Of a stretch of DNA of 20,523 bases, positions 1 through 6,166 are shown piece after piece. Every line of letters starts with the position of its first letter. Within the stretch, counting starts at the first letter, position 1. The position numbers and the translations under genes were made by a program. The notes below the pieces were generated by a model. That model did no database searches and was not told the origin of the DNA. It saw only the letters and a list, made by a program, of their open reading frames with translations. Source of the DNA: a virus. Location: positions 1 through 20,523 of IMG/VR virus record IMGVR_UViG_3300025853_000850; one strand, given 5' to 3'.

Positions 1-1
1 A

Positions 2-1711
2 TCATCAACTAGAGCTAAGGCGCCACTTTGGTTTTCTGGTAGCAAGAAACAGATTGCTGAATTTTTAACCCAGTTCGATTGGGACAACTCTATTGCGCTC
101 GCGCACAACGCCATGTTCGACATGGCAATTCTCAACTGGCACTTCGATATTAGACCCAGATACATAGCTGATACGCTAGCTATGGCACGTGCTATACATT
201 CTATAGAAGTAGGGGGGAGTCTCGCTGCCCTGTCTGAATACTATAGTTTGGGTAAGAAAGGCACTGAGGTACACAATGCTATAGGCAAGAAGCGTCTGGA
301 CTTCACCGAGGAAGAGATGCAAGCCTACGGTGGTTACTGCGTGCAGGACGTTGAGCTTACCTACAAGTTATTCAACGTGTTGAAAAAAGACTTCCCAAAC
401 TTTGAACTGGCCCTGATTGATCTCACGATCCGCATGTTTAGTGAGCCACAGCTACGCTTGGATTTGAATGTACTCAACGCGCACCTTGAGGATGTTGTGA
501 ACAAAAAAGAACAACTGCTGTCTAAGGTCAACCACGACAAGAAAAAACTAACAAGTAATCCCCAGTTTGCCGAATTACTACGGGAATACGGCATCGAGCC
601 TCCTACTAAAATAAGTCCTACAACGGGCAAGGAGACCTACGCATTTGCCAAAAGTGATGAAGCCTTCAAAAAACTTCAAGAACACGACGACCCAGAGGTT
701 CAAGCTATTGTAGTTGCTAGACTAGGTGTAAGGTCTACCATCGAAGAGACACGCACCCAGAGGTTCATCGACATAGCTGGTAGGGGTACACTGCCTATCC
801 CGTTACGTTATTACGCGGCCCACACAGGGCGCTGGGGAGGTGACGACAAGATCAATATGCAGAACCTACCCCGTGGATCGCAGCTCAAAAAGGCTATGCG
901 CGCCCCTGCTGGGTACAAGTTTGTGGACTGTGACCTGTCTCAGATAGAAGCACGGACACTGGCGTGGTTGGCCGAGGAGGACGACCTAGTTGAAGCGTTC
1001 GACAGAGGGGACGATGTATACAAGATAATGGCTTCTGCCATTTACGATAAGCCTGAAGATGAGATAAACAAAGAAGAAAGATTCGTAGGTAAGACTACTA
1101 TACTAGGTGCAGGGTACGGCATGGGTGCCGTCAAGTTTAAAGCCCAACTCAAGAACTTCGGGGTGGAGCTAGAACAGGAAGAATGTGACCGCATCATAAA
1201 GGTATACAGAGACACATACCCAGAGATACCCAAGCTATGGCGCAAGGCAGGAAAGATGCTAGACGTGGTTATGGGCGATCAGAGTAGCTCCTTTGGGCGC
1301 GATGGCATACTGGAGGTGGAAGGCAAGAAAGGGATCAAGCTACCCAACGGACTGTATATAAAGTATCCAGAACTGCGGAAAGAGACTGACGAAGACGGTA
1401 AAACCGAGTTATTGTACAAGACCCGGAAGGGTAGAACGCTTATAGATACTAGAATATATGGAGGTAAAGTAATCGAGAACGTGTGTCAGGCACTGGCACG
1501 GATCGTCATCGGTGAGCAACTCCTGCGTGTATCACAAAAATACAAGGTCGTGATGACTGTACATGATGCAATCGGGTGCATTGTCCCAGAGGATGAGGTA
1601 GAACAGGGTATGCGCCTAGTAGAAAAGGTTATGAAGATACGGCCCAAATGGGCACCAGACCTGCCCCTCGACTGTGAGGGAGGGTTTGGTGATTCCTACG
1701 GAGCCTGTTAG
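2..1711 (+). CDS. Family A DNA polymerase with 3'-5' exonuclease domain, 5' end cut off
   Basis: Replicative DNA polymerase. The frame is open from base 2, so the first ATG (113) is not the start: the upstream codons encode LAHNAMFD, the Exo II motif, and the gene begins outside the window. Counting from the Met at 113: Exo III is Y75-CVQ-D79; polymerase motif A is DLSQIEAR (274-281, catalytic D274); motif B is R323-x3-K327-x3-L331-G-x2-YG; motif C is VHDA (483-486, catalytic D485). Against E. coli Pol I, the Phe762 site is Leu331 and the Glu after the motif C Asp is Ala486. The Exo I Asp/Glu pair lies upstream and cannot be checked. No Cys-rich DnaJ-like insert is seen between the two domains. 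The gene heads the + strand replication block, and a non-coding gap follows it. Family assignment is secure; host and lineage are not. Confidence 0.96.
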   Translation, partial: SSTRAKAPLWFSGSKKQIAEFLTQFDWDNSIALAHNAMFDMAILNWHFDIRPRYIADTLAMARAIHSIEVGGSLAALSEYYSLGKKGTEVHNAIGKKRLDFTEEEMQAYGGYCVQDVELTYKLFNVLKKDFPNFELALIDLTIRMFSEPQLRLDLNVLNAHLEDVVNKKEQLLSKVNHDKKKLTSNPQFAELLREYGIEPPTKISPTTGKETYAFAKSDEAFKKLQEHDDPEVQAIVVARLGVRSTIEETRTQRFIDIAGRGTLPIPLRYYAAHTGRWGGDDKINMQNLPRGSQLKKAMRAPAGYKFVDCDLSQIEARTLAWLAEEDDLVEAFDRGDDVYKIMASAIYDKPEDEINKEERFVGKTTILGAGYGMGAVKFKAQLKNFGVELEQEECDRIIKVYRDTYPEIPKLWRKAGKMLDVVMGDQSSSFGRDGILEVEGKKGIKLPNGLYIKYPELRKETDEDGKTELLYKTRKGRTLIDTRIYGGKVIENVCQALARIVIGEQLLRVSQKYKVVMTVHDAIGCIVPEDEVEQGMRLVEKVMKIRPKWAPDLPLDCEGGFGDSYGAC

Positions 1712-1739
1712 CCCCAGTGGGCGGTGGGCAGAGGTTTTT
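1711..1739 (+). terminator. Possible weak terminator after the polymerase gene
   Basis: GCCC at 1711-1714 can pair with GGGC at 1719-1722 or 1726-1729, and a run of five T follows at 1735-1739. The stem is only four pairs and has competing partners, so this is a weak candidate. Its position right after the polymerase stop and before a gene-free gap is what makes it plausible. Confidence 0.22.
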
Positions 1740-1925
1740 ATCATTCGTTTTGCCTCGAAAACACCCACAGTATATGACATGGATCACGTTACTCCCCAGT
1801 TCAGGTTTTCTATCGAGGGGCCTGAACAAAGGCGTTCTCTTTCCTCCGTGTGCATATGCCGACTAAGCCGCGCTAAGGTTAGCCGTGCCTTTATCCTTGG
1901 GGGCACGCATTGAATTGAGGAGCTT
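1712..1925 (+). other. Gene-free gap with two inverted repeats (possible structured leader RNA)
   Basis: This is the longest stretch on the + strand side without a convincing gene, in a region where other genes overlap or abut. It holds two perfect inverted repeats: a 7-bp stem GTTCAGG (1799-1805) with CCTGAAC (1821-1827), loop 15, and a 6-bp stem CGTGCC (1884-1889) with GGCACG (1902-1907), loop 12. Neither has a T-run after it, so they are not classical terminators. The second ends about 10 bases before the ribosome binding site of the 44-aa gene, which fits a leader element. An open frame crosses the gap (GTG at 1674, end at 1913), but it has no ribosome binding site and its product looks like no phage protein I know. 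Confidence 0.4.
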
Positions 1926-2060
1926 ATGAAAGTACGAATAGAGTTGGAACAACAAGACGTAGAAGAAGCCATATTGTTGATTAAAAGGCTTACTGATGCC
2001 TTAGAAAGAGTAGAAGAATTTATAGAGGAACAAGACGGAGATGGCGAAGAAGGGACATAA
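1926..2060 (+). CDS. Small acidic protein, 44 aa, function unknown
   Basis: The ATG at 1926 follows a clear Shine-Dalgarno (TTGAGGAG, ending near 1921). The 44-residue product is strongly acidic and predicted helical: KVRIELEQQDVEEAILLIK, then an amphipathic helix and a tail rich in Glu and Asp (EEQDGDGEEG). No family recognised. Its last 20 bases overlap the start of the HTH gene at 2041, so the two are probably translated together. Small acidic phage proteins of this kind are often DNA mimics or inhibitors of host enzymes, but nothing here shows that. The good ribosome binding site and the overlap pattern are the main reasons to call it real. Confidence 0.6.
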   Translation: MKVRIELEQQDVEEAILLIKRLTDALERVEEFIEEQDGDGEEGT

Positions 2061-2313
2061 AGATTTGCACCCAACAATTATTGACATGGCAAAGAAAGGC
2101 ATGAAGGGTGTTGATATAGCTGCTGAACTAGGGCTAAGTCCCAACAGCGTCAGGACAATACTCTTTAATCACGGGGTTAAGTTAAAGACCCCGATAGGCA
2201 GACCTATGGTGGACAACCCTGTCCGCAACAGGTTCAGAGTGCCGAAGGTACACGAAGGGCCGGAGCAGGTGATGTCAGACCCGTTCATGCGAGTTTTAAA
2301 TAAAGATGTATAA
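2041..2313 (+). CDS. Small helix-turn-helix DNA-binding protein, 90 aa
   Basis: Residues about 11-46 form a convincing helix-turn-helix: IIDMAKKGMKGVDIAAELG, a turn, then a recognition helix around SPNSVRTILFNHG. This resembles the resolvase/sigma-region-4 style HTH in small phage regulators. The rest is basic and Pro-rich (TPIGRPMVDNPVRNRF) and may be a flexible tail. The start overlaps the upstream 44-aa gene by 20 bases with a short CGGAG just before the ATG. The end overlaps the next gene by eight bases, since that ATG is at 2306. It could regulate this operon or recruit another protein to DNA; neither target nor effect can be read from the sequence. Confidence 0.75.
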   Translation: MAKKGHKDLHPTIIDMAKKGMKGVDIAAELGLSPNSVRTILFNHGVKLKTPIGRPMVDNPVRNRFRVPKVHEGPEQVMSDPFMRVLNKDV

Positions 2314-2485
2314 AGAGTTGGAACAGAAGTGCAAGTGCGGCCAGAAGATGCTTGAGGTGCTTGGCTATATAGAAAAGCAAGACGGTGATGGATGCTCGCA
2401 AGCATACCGCAAAGGTTGGTACTGCCCGTGGTGTAAAAATTGGGAAGACGCAATACTTAGAGAGAAGATTGTAGAGGAAAAATAA
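2306..2485 (+). CDS. Cys-rich zinc-ribbon-like small protein, 59 aa
   Basis: A 59-codon frame that starts inside the end of the HTH gene and stops in a TAATG that shares one base with the nuclease start at 2485. The product has Cys9 and Cys11 (CKCG), Cys30, and Cys40-x2-Cys43 (WYCPWC), spaced like a zinc ribbon. The N-terminal part is helical and charged and the C-terminus is a Lys/Glu-rich helix. No family recognised. Small zinc-ribbon proteins of phages commonly bind nucleic acid or a host polymerase, which is inference here. Tight coupling on both sides and the paired Cys support a real gene. Confidence 0.65.
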   Translation: MYKELEQKCKCGQKMLEVLGYIEKQDGDGCSQAYRKGWYCPWCKNWEDAILREKIVEEK

Positions 2486-2889
2486 TGTACGAATACAAAG
2501 CAACAATAATTAGAGTAGTCGATGGAGATACAGTAGATGTTGATATTGATCTTGGTTTTGATTGTTGGGTTCGTAATCAGCGTATCCGTCTTTTCGGAAT
2601 TGATACTCCGGAATGTCGCACTAGAAATAAACAGGAGAAAGCACATGGACTACTCGCAAAAGCCTACGCCCAAAAGGCTCTCAAGTTGGGAGGAGTTTAT
2701 GCGCTCCGAACAAGGGAGAAGGGAAAGTTTGGAAGGTACTTGGGTGAAATCAAAGTTGGACGGACGACCATTAATAAACTACTCATCAAAGAAAAGCTGG
2801 CTGTCGCGTACACCGGCCAAAATAAAAAAGACATAGCTGCTGCACAAGAGGCTAACCGTTTAGCATTGATAGAAGAAGGAAAGCTATGA
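2485..2889 (+). CDS. Staphylococcal nuclease-like (thermonuclease) enzyme, 134 aa
   Basis: Predicted calcium-dependent nuclease of the SNase fold, cutting DNA or RNA. Family motifs are complete: VVDGDTVDVDID (residues 11-22, metal-site Asp), RLFGIDTPE (35-43, giving Arg35, Asp40, Thr41 and Glu43 as in the staphylococcal enzyme), and KFGRYLGEI (81-89, with Arg84 matching the second catalytic Arg). The length is that of a bare SNase domain. No signal peptide is seen, so it should act inside the cell. It overlaps its upstream neighbour by one base and its downstream neighbour by four (ATGA), placing it in a coupled nuclease cassette. Likely roles are host DNA breakdown for nucleotide recycling or processing of phage DNA; the choice is inference. 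Confidence 0.93.
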   Translation: MYEYKATIIRVVDGDTVDVDIDLGFDCWVRNQRIRLFGIDTPECRTRNKQEKAHGLLAKAYAQKALKLGGVYALRTREKGKFGRYLGEIKVGRTTINKLLIKEKLAVAYTGQNKKDIAAAQEANRLALIEEGKL

Positions 2890-3548
2890 CAGCTTGGTCT
2901 TACAGTAAAGTTAATACCTTTAAGCAGTGCCCTAAGAAGTATTACCATCTTAACGTCAAGAAAGACGTAAAAGACCGAGGTAGCCCTGCTACTGTATACG
3001 GTAATAAAGTACATAAAGCGGCTGAAAAATATATAAAAGACGGCAAGCCTTTAGAAAAAGAATATGGCTTCTTACGAAAAACACTGGATGCTTTTAACCG
3101 GATAGAAGGTGAGAAGCACTGCGAGATTAGGCTTGGTGTAGCCAAAGAAGATGATGAATTTAAGCCGACGAAATTTATGGCTCCTGATGTTTGGTACCGA
3201 GGTATAGCTGACCTACTTATAGTCAACGGAGAGAAAGCTTATCTGATTGACTACAAGACTAGTAAGACCGCGAACTATGCGGACACTAAACAGTTGGACT
3301 TACTTGCAGGTGCTGTATTTATAAACTTCCCTGAAGTTAAGAAGATTAAATCTGCATTGTCATTTGTTATATGTGATGGCTTCGTAACTAAAGAGCATAC
3401 CGCAGACATGTATAAGTCCTACATTGGTGTGTTTGATGAAATACTTGAGCGTATTGAAGTAGCAGGTAATGAAGGTGTTTGGAATCCAGTAGACGGCCCC
3501 TTATGTGGGTTTTGTCCAGTTATTAGCTGCGAACATAATAGGAAATGA
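2886..3548 (+). CDS. Cas4/RecB-like PD-(D/E)XK nuclease with iron-sulphur-type cysteines, 220 aa
   Basis: Predicted DNA exonuclease. It opens with SKVNTFKQCPKKYY (residues 7-20), the usual N-terminal signature of Cas4/AddB-type nucleases carrying the first Cys (Cys15). Then come His44 (KVHKAAEKYI), Asp109 (GIADLL), the IDYKT core (121-125, Asp122 and Lys124), and Gln136. Cys207, Cys210 and Cys215 lie near the C-terminus (LCGFCPVISC). One N-terminal plus three C-terminal Cys is the 4Fe-4S arrangement of Cas4 and AddB. No CRISPR array or other cas gene is present, so this is a phage replication or recombination nuclease, not a CRISPR component. It starts in an ATGA overlap with the SNase gene. 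Confidence 0.92.
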   Translation: MTAWSYSKVNTFKQCPKKYYHLNVKKDVKDRGSPATVYGNKVHKAAEKYIKDGKPLEKEYGFLRKTLDAFNRIEGEKHCEIRLGVAKEDDEFKPTKFMAPDVWYRGIADLLIVNGEKAYLIDYKTSKTANYADTKQLDLLAGAVFINFPEVKKIKSALSFVICDGFVTKEHTADMYKSYIGVFDEILERIEVAGNEGVWNPVDGPLCGFCPVISCEHNRK

Positions 3549-3549
3549 T

Positions 3550-4266
3550 ATGCGTATAGTCTGTGCACCACAACAAGTAAATCTTTTTGACGAAGATATT
3601 AGAAGAGATGCCCCACGCTGTAATGTAGTGTGGTGGACTGATGATAAAGACCATAATGAGTGGCATATCTATAACAGTATGAGGACATATCTTAATAAAC
3701 CTTTGTTAGATACGTTAAAAAATTTTGGTTCTCCGCAATATTCAGAGATAAATTTACACCTACTAAAAGATTTGTATCGTGCACTGCTCCGCGAAGAACC
3801 TACAAAAGGATTCACTGACAGGTTAAAAAAGTGTGGTAGGCATATAGAGTATTGGCAGTGGGACATTTTTGAGCAGATAAGATGGCGTGCTAGTAAAGGT
3901 GTACGTCCTAAAGTAGCATTAGAAGATATGCTTAAACTTCACTATCGTAGAATAGAACGTGAAGATGTTTATGAAAGATGGGATAGCCAAGAAATAAAAC
4001 AAGAATGGCGTGAAGTAAGAATGCAAGTGTTAGAGGCATATAAAGCACAATGTGCTATATGCAACCGTACCCCGCAACAACACGGAGTGGTGGTACATGT
4101 AGATCACATAATACCTAAATCACACAAACCGAATCTGGCCTTGTGCTTTTCTAATTTGCAAGTGCTTTGTGAAGATTGCAACATGGGCAAGGGTAATAAA
4201 TTTGACACAGATTGGCGTCCTGTAGTGACTAACCACATATCAGTACATAAGCATCTGCAATACTGA
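3550..4266 (+). CDS. HNH endonuclease, 238 aa
   Basis: The C-terminal ~75 residues are a standard HNH domain with two zinc-knuckle pairs: CAIC (168-171), HVDHIIPKS (183-191), NLQVLC (202-207), CEDCN (207-211) and GKGNK. The N-terminal ~155 residues match no domain I recognise; they are charged and partly helical. I chose ATG 3550 because it follows the nuclease stop by one base and has AGGAA about six bases upstream; an in-frame ATG at 3505 lies within the previous gene. The gene looks more A+T-rich than the polymerase. It may be a free-standing homing-type enzyme or part of the nuclease cassette. No intron or interrupted gene is visible beside it, which argues mildly against a homing intron. 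Confidence 0.9.
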   Translation: MRIVCAPQQVNLFDEDIRRDAPRCNVVWWTDDKDHNEWHIYNSMRTYLNKPLLDTLKNFGSPQYSEINLHLLKDLYRALLREEPTKGFTDRLKKCGRHIEYWQWDIFEQIRWRASKGVRPKVALEDMLKLHYRRIEREDVYERWDSQEIKQEWREVRMQVLEAYKAQCAICNRTPQQHGVVVHVDHIIPKSHKPNLALCFSNLQVLCEDCNMGKGNKFDTDWRPVVTNHISVHKHLQY

Positions 4267-4272
4267 AGGAGG
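4266..4272 (+). promoter_or_regulatory. Strong ribosome binding site for the basic 96-aa gene
   Basis: AAGGAGG lies five bases before ATG 4278 and overlaps the stop codon of the HNH gene. It is among the strongest Shine-Dalgarno matches in the window, suggesting the small basic protein is made in quantity. Confidence 0.75.
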
Positions 4273-4277
4273 TAGAA

Positions 4278-4568
4278 ATGCCAACCAAGAAACGTAACTA
4301 CAAGAAAGAATACGAGAACTACCAAGGCACAGAGGATCAGAAAAAGAAACGTGCTAAACGCAACGCTGCTCGACGTAAGGCAATGCGCGAAGGCAAAGTT
4401 AAAAAAGGTGACGGTAAGGATGTAGCCCACAAGAAAGCCTTAGATAAAGGCGGAAAGAACTCTGACGGTACTAAAGTAGAGAGTAAATCACGGAACCGAT
4501 CCTTCAAACGGGACTCTAAAGGTAATCTAGTGTCTGAAACCAGTAAAAGAGAGCGAAAGAAAAAGTGA
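4278..4568 (+). CDS. Highly basic small protein with degenerate HNH-like core, 96 aa
   Basis: About a third of the residues are Lys or Arg, so it should bind nucleic acid. Residues 41-79 (GDGKDVAHKKALDKGG, then NS and RNRSFKR) resemble the beta-beta-alpha core of HNH proteins: His51, Asn61 and Asn73 sit where H, N and H/N are expected. However, the Asp usually before the first His is Ala50, and there are no zinc Cys. It may be a catalytically dead or minimal HNH protein, or a DNA-packing protein. Related-looking basic proteins are frequent in phages and usually unnamed. It has a near-perfect ribosome binding site and its stop overlaps the GTG start of the helicase gene. Confidence 0.75.
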   Translation: MPTKKRNYKKEYENYQGTEDQKKKRAKRNAARRKAMREGKVKKGDGKDVAHKKALDKGGKNSDGTKVESKSRNRSFKRDSKGNLVSETSKRERKKK

Positions 4569-6115
4569 AAGTAGTCCACGATAGGGCTGTCATACTAAAT
4601 ACAAGGCAGCCCCATTTAATTACGGAAAGAGTAAGTAACTATAAGATTCTGAAAGAAGAGAACGGTATATACAAGATCGTAATACCGTGGGGTCTGGAAG
4701 AATCACAGGTGCTAGCTGACTTAAAAGTTAAGAAAGTGCCTTCTCCTATGATGCGCGACTATGAATTTACTGGTCGCTACGAGCCGTTTGACCACCAGAA
4801 AGAGACAGCTTCTTTTCTTACCCTGCACAAGAAGGGTTTCTGTTTTAACGAGCAAGGCACCGGAAAGACTGCATCTGTAATATGGGCGACTGATTATCTT
4901 ATGCAGCAGGGTTTAGTAGATCGCGTGTTGGTTATATGCCCTCTGTCTATTATGAAATCAGCATGGCAAGAAGACTTGTTTAAGTTTGCTATGCACCGTA
5001 GCTGTTCAATTGCCCACGGTACTTCTACTAGAAGGAAAAAAATAATAGAGGCAGGGTCTGAGTTCGTGATTATAAACTTTGACGGGGTAGCTGTGGTCAA
5101 AGACGAGATCATGAACGGTGGCTTTGACATGGTTGTCGTAGACGAAGCCAACGCCTACAAGAACGCACAAACAAATAGGTGGAAAGTATTACGAGATATC
5201 GTTGCAGATATTCCGTGGCTTTGGATGCTTACTGGTACTCCCGCAGCCCAATCACCCGTTGATGCGTTTGGTCTGGCAAAACTAGTTAACCCCAATGCCC
5301 CTAAATACTTCGGGCAGTTTAGAGACAGAGTGATGTACAAGGCTACACAGTTTACGTGGAGGCCAAAACGAGACGCAGACAAGATCGTGCATGAAGTTCT
5401 ACAACCTGCGATTAGGTTTGAGAAAAGTCAATGCCTCGACTTGCCCCCTGTTACTTACGTAGAACGAGAAGCACCTCTGACCAAACAGCAGGCAGCATAC
5501 TACAAGCTGCTGAAAGAACGGATGATGATGGAAGCTGATGGAGAGCAAGTTACTTCTGTAAATGCAGCGACTAACCTCAACAAACTTCTACAGATATCAG
5601 GCGGTGCTGTTTACTCAGATGACAAAGAAGTCATTGAGTTTGATGTAAGCAACAGATTGAACATCGTGAAAGAAGCGATAGACGAGTCATCTAACAAGGT
5701 TCTGGTGTTTGTGCCTTTTACTCACACTATTGAATTGCTAAGAGACTTCTTGTTGTCTAACAAAATATCTTGCGATGTAATATCAGGAAAGGTTTCTGTT
5801 AACAAAAGAAACAAAGTAATCAAAGACTTTCAAGAAAACGAAAAACCTAGAGTGCTTATTATTCAGCCACAAGCAGCTTCACATGGTCTTACTCTTACTG
5901 CTGCTAACACAGTCATATGGTATGCACCTGTTACTAGCGTGGAGACATACTTACAAGCTAATGCGCGTATAGATAGGCCGGGTCAACACAACCCAATGAC
6001 TATTGTTCACATACGCGGTAGTGAAGTTGAGACACGCCTATACAAAATGTTGCGGTCTAACATCGACCACCACCACAAGATAGTCGATTTATATAAACAA
6101 GAAATAAATACTTGA
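4565..6115 (+). CDS. SNF2-family (superfamily 2) DNA helicase/translocase, 516 aa
   Basis: ATP-driven DNA translocase. Motifs in order: Q-motif-like FDHQ (75-78); Walker A NEQGTGKT (95-102); Ia-like VLVICPLSIM (121-130); Walker B VVDEAN (191-196), the DEA[HN] form of SNF2 proteins; motif III MLTGTP (221-226); motif V QPQAASHGLTL (434-444); motif VI QANARIDRPGQ (464-474) with Arg468 and Arg471. Both RecA-like lobes are therefore present, with no extra N- or C-terminal domain. The start is GTG at 4565 in a GTGA overlap with the previous stop; the next in-frame Met is about 60 codons later, inside conserved sequence. It sits just after the nuclease genes and may remodel DNA for replication or recombination. 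The stop codon lies inside the downstream promoter's -35 box. Confidence 0.93.
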   Translation: MKVVHDRAVILNTRQPHLITERVSNYKILKEENGIYKIVIPWGLEESQVLADLKVKKVPSPMMRDYEFTGRYEPFDHQKETASFLTLHKKGFCFNEQGTGKTASVIWATDYLMQQGLVDRVLVICPLSIMKSAWQEDLFKFAMHRSCSIAHGTSTRRKKIIEAGSEFVIINFDGVAVVKDEIMNGGFDMVVVDEANAYKNAQTNRWKVLRDIVADIPWLWMLTGTPAAQSPVDAFGLAKLVNPNAPKYFGQFRDRVMYKATQFTWRPKRDADKIVHEVLQPAIRFEKSQCLDLPPVTYVEREAPLTKQQAAYYKLLKERMMMEADGEQVTSVNAATNLNKLLQISGGAVYSDDKEVIEFDVSNRLNIVKEAIDESSNKVLVFVPFTHTIELLRDFLLSNKISCDVISGKVSVNKRNKVIKDFQENEKPRVLIIQPQAASHGLTLTAANTVIWYAPVTSVETYLQANARIDRPGQHNPMTIVHIRGSEVETRLYKMLRSNIDHHHKIVDLYKQEINT

Positions 6116-6139
6116 CACTGTAAAGCGTAGCAGTACACT
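6112..6139 (+). promoter_or_regulatory. Sigma70-type promoter for the second replication block
   Basis: TTGACA (6112-6117, perfect -35) is separated by 16 bases from TACACT (6134-6139, four of six matches to the -10 consensus). Transcription would start near 6146, about 20 bases before ATG 6167. The -35 contains the stop codon of the helicase gene. It is the only good sigma70-like promoter I see in the window and would drive the genes from 6167 to 11027 by host RNA polymerase. Confidence 0.7.
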
Positions 6140-6166
6140 ACTTGTCCCGATTGAAAAGGAGTAGTG
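6136..6166 (+). promoter_or_regulatory. Inverted repeat enclosing the ribosome binding site of the 129-aa gene
   Basis: CACTACT (6136-6142) is perfectly complementary to AGTAGTG (6160-6166), with a 17-base loop. The right arm abuts ATG 6167 and takes in the last two bases of AAGGAG (6156-6161), so folding would hide the translation start. The left arm overlaps the -10 box and lies upstream of the predicted transcription start (~6146). Only transcripts read through from upstream genes could therefore form this hairpin. Confidence 0.45.

Noticed and set aside
1674-1913. 79-codon open frame (GTG start) across the gap after the polymerase gene
   Set aside because: It has no ribosome binding site, begins inside the polymerase gene, and its product has no recognisable phage-like features; the inverted repeats explain the region at least as well.
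2537-2836. 99-codon frame overlapping the SNase gene on the same strand
   Set aside because: The SNase frame keeps all catalytic motifs; this alternative frame has no ribosome binding site or family features.
2886-3548. A CRISPR-Cas system, suggested by the Cas4-like nuclease
   Set aside because: No direct-repeat array and no other cas genes are visible; the nuclease fits a phage DNA-processing role.
3505-3549. Longer start for the HNH gene at ATG 3505
   Set aside because: It would extend 44 bases into the Cas4-like gene; ATG 3550 has a better ribosome binding site and fits the one-base spacing.
4201-4235. Possible promoter starting with TTGACA in the HNH gene
   Set aside because: The -35 box is perfect, but no acceptable -10 lies 15-19 bases downstream.
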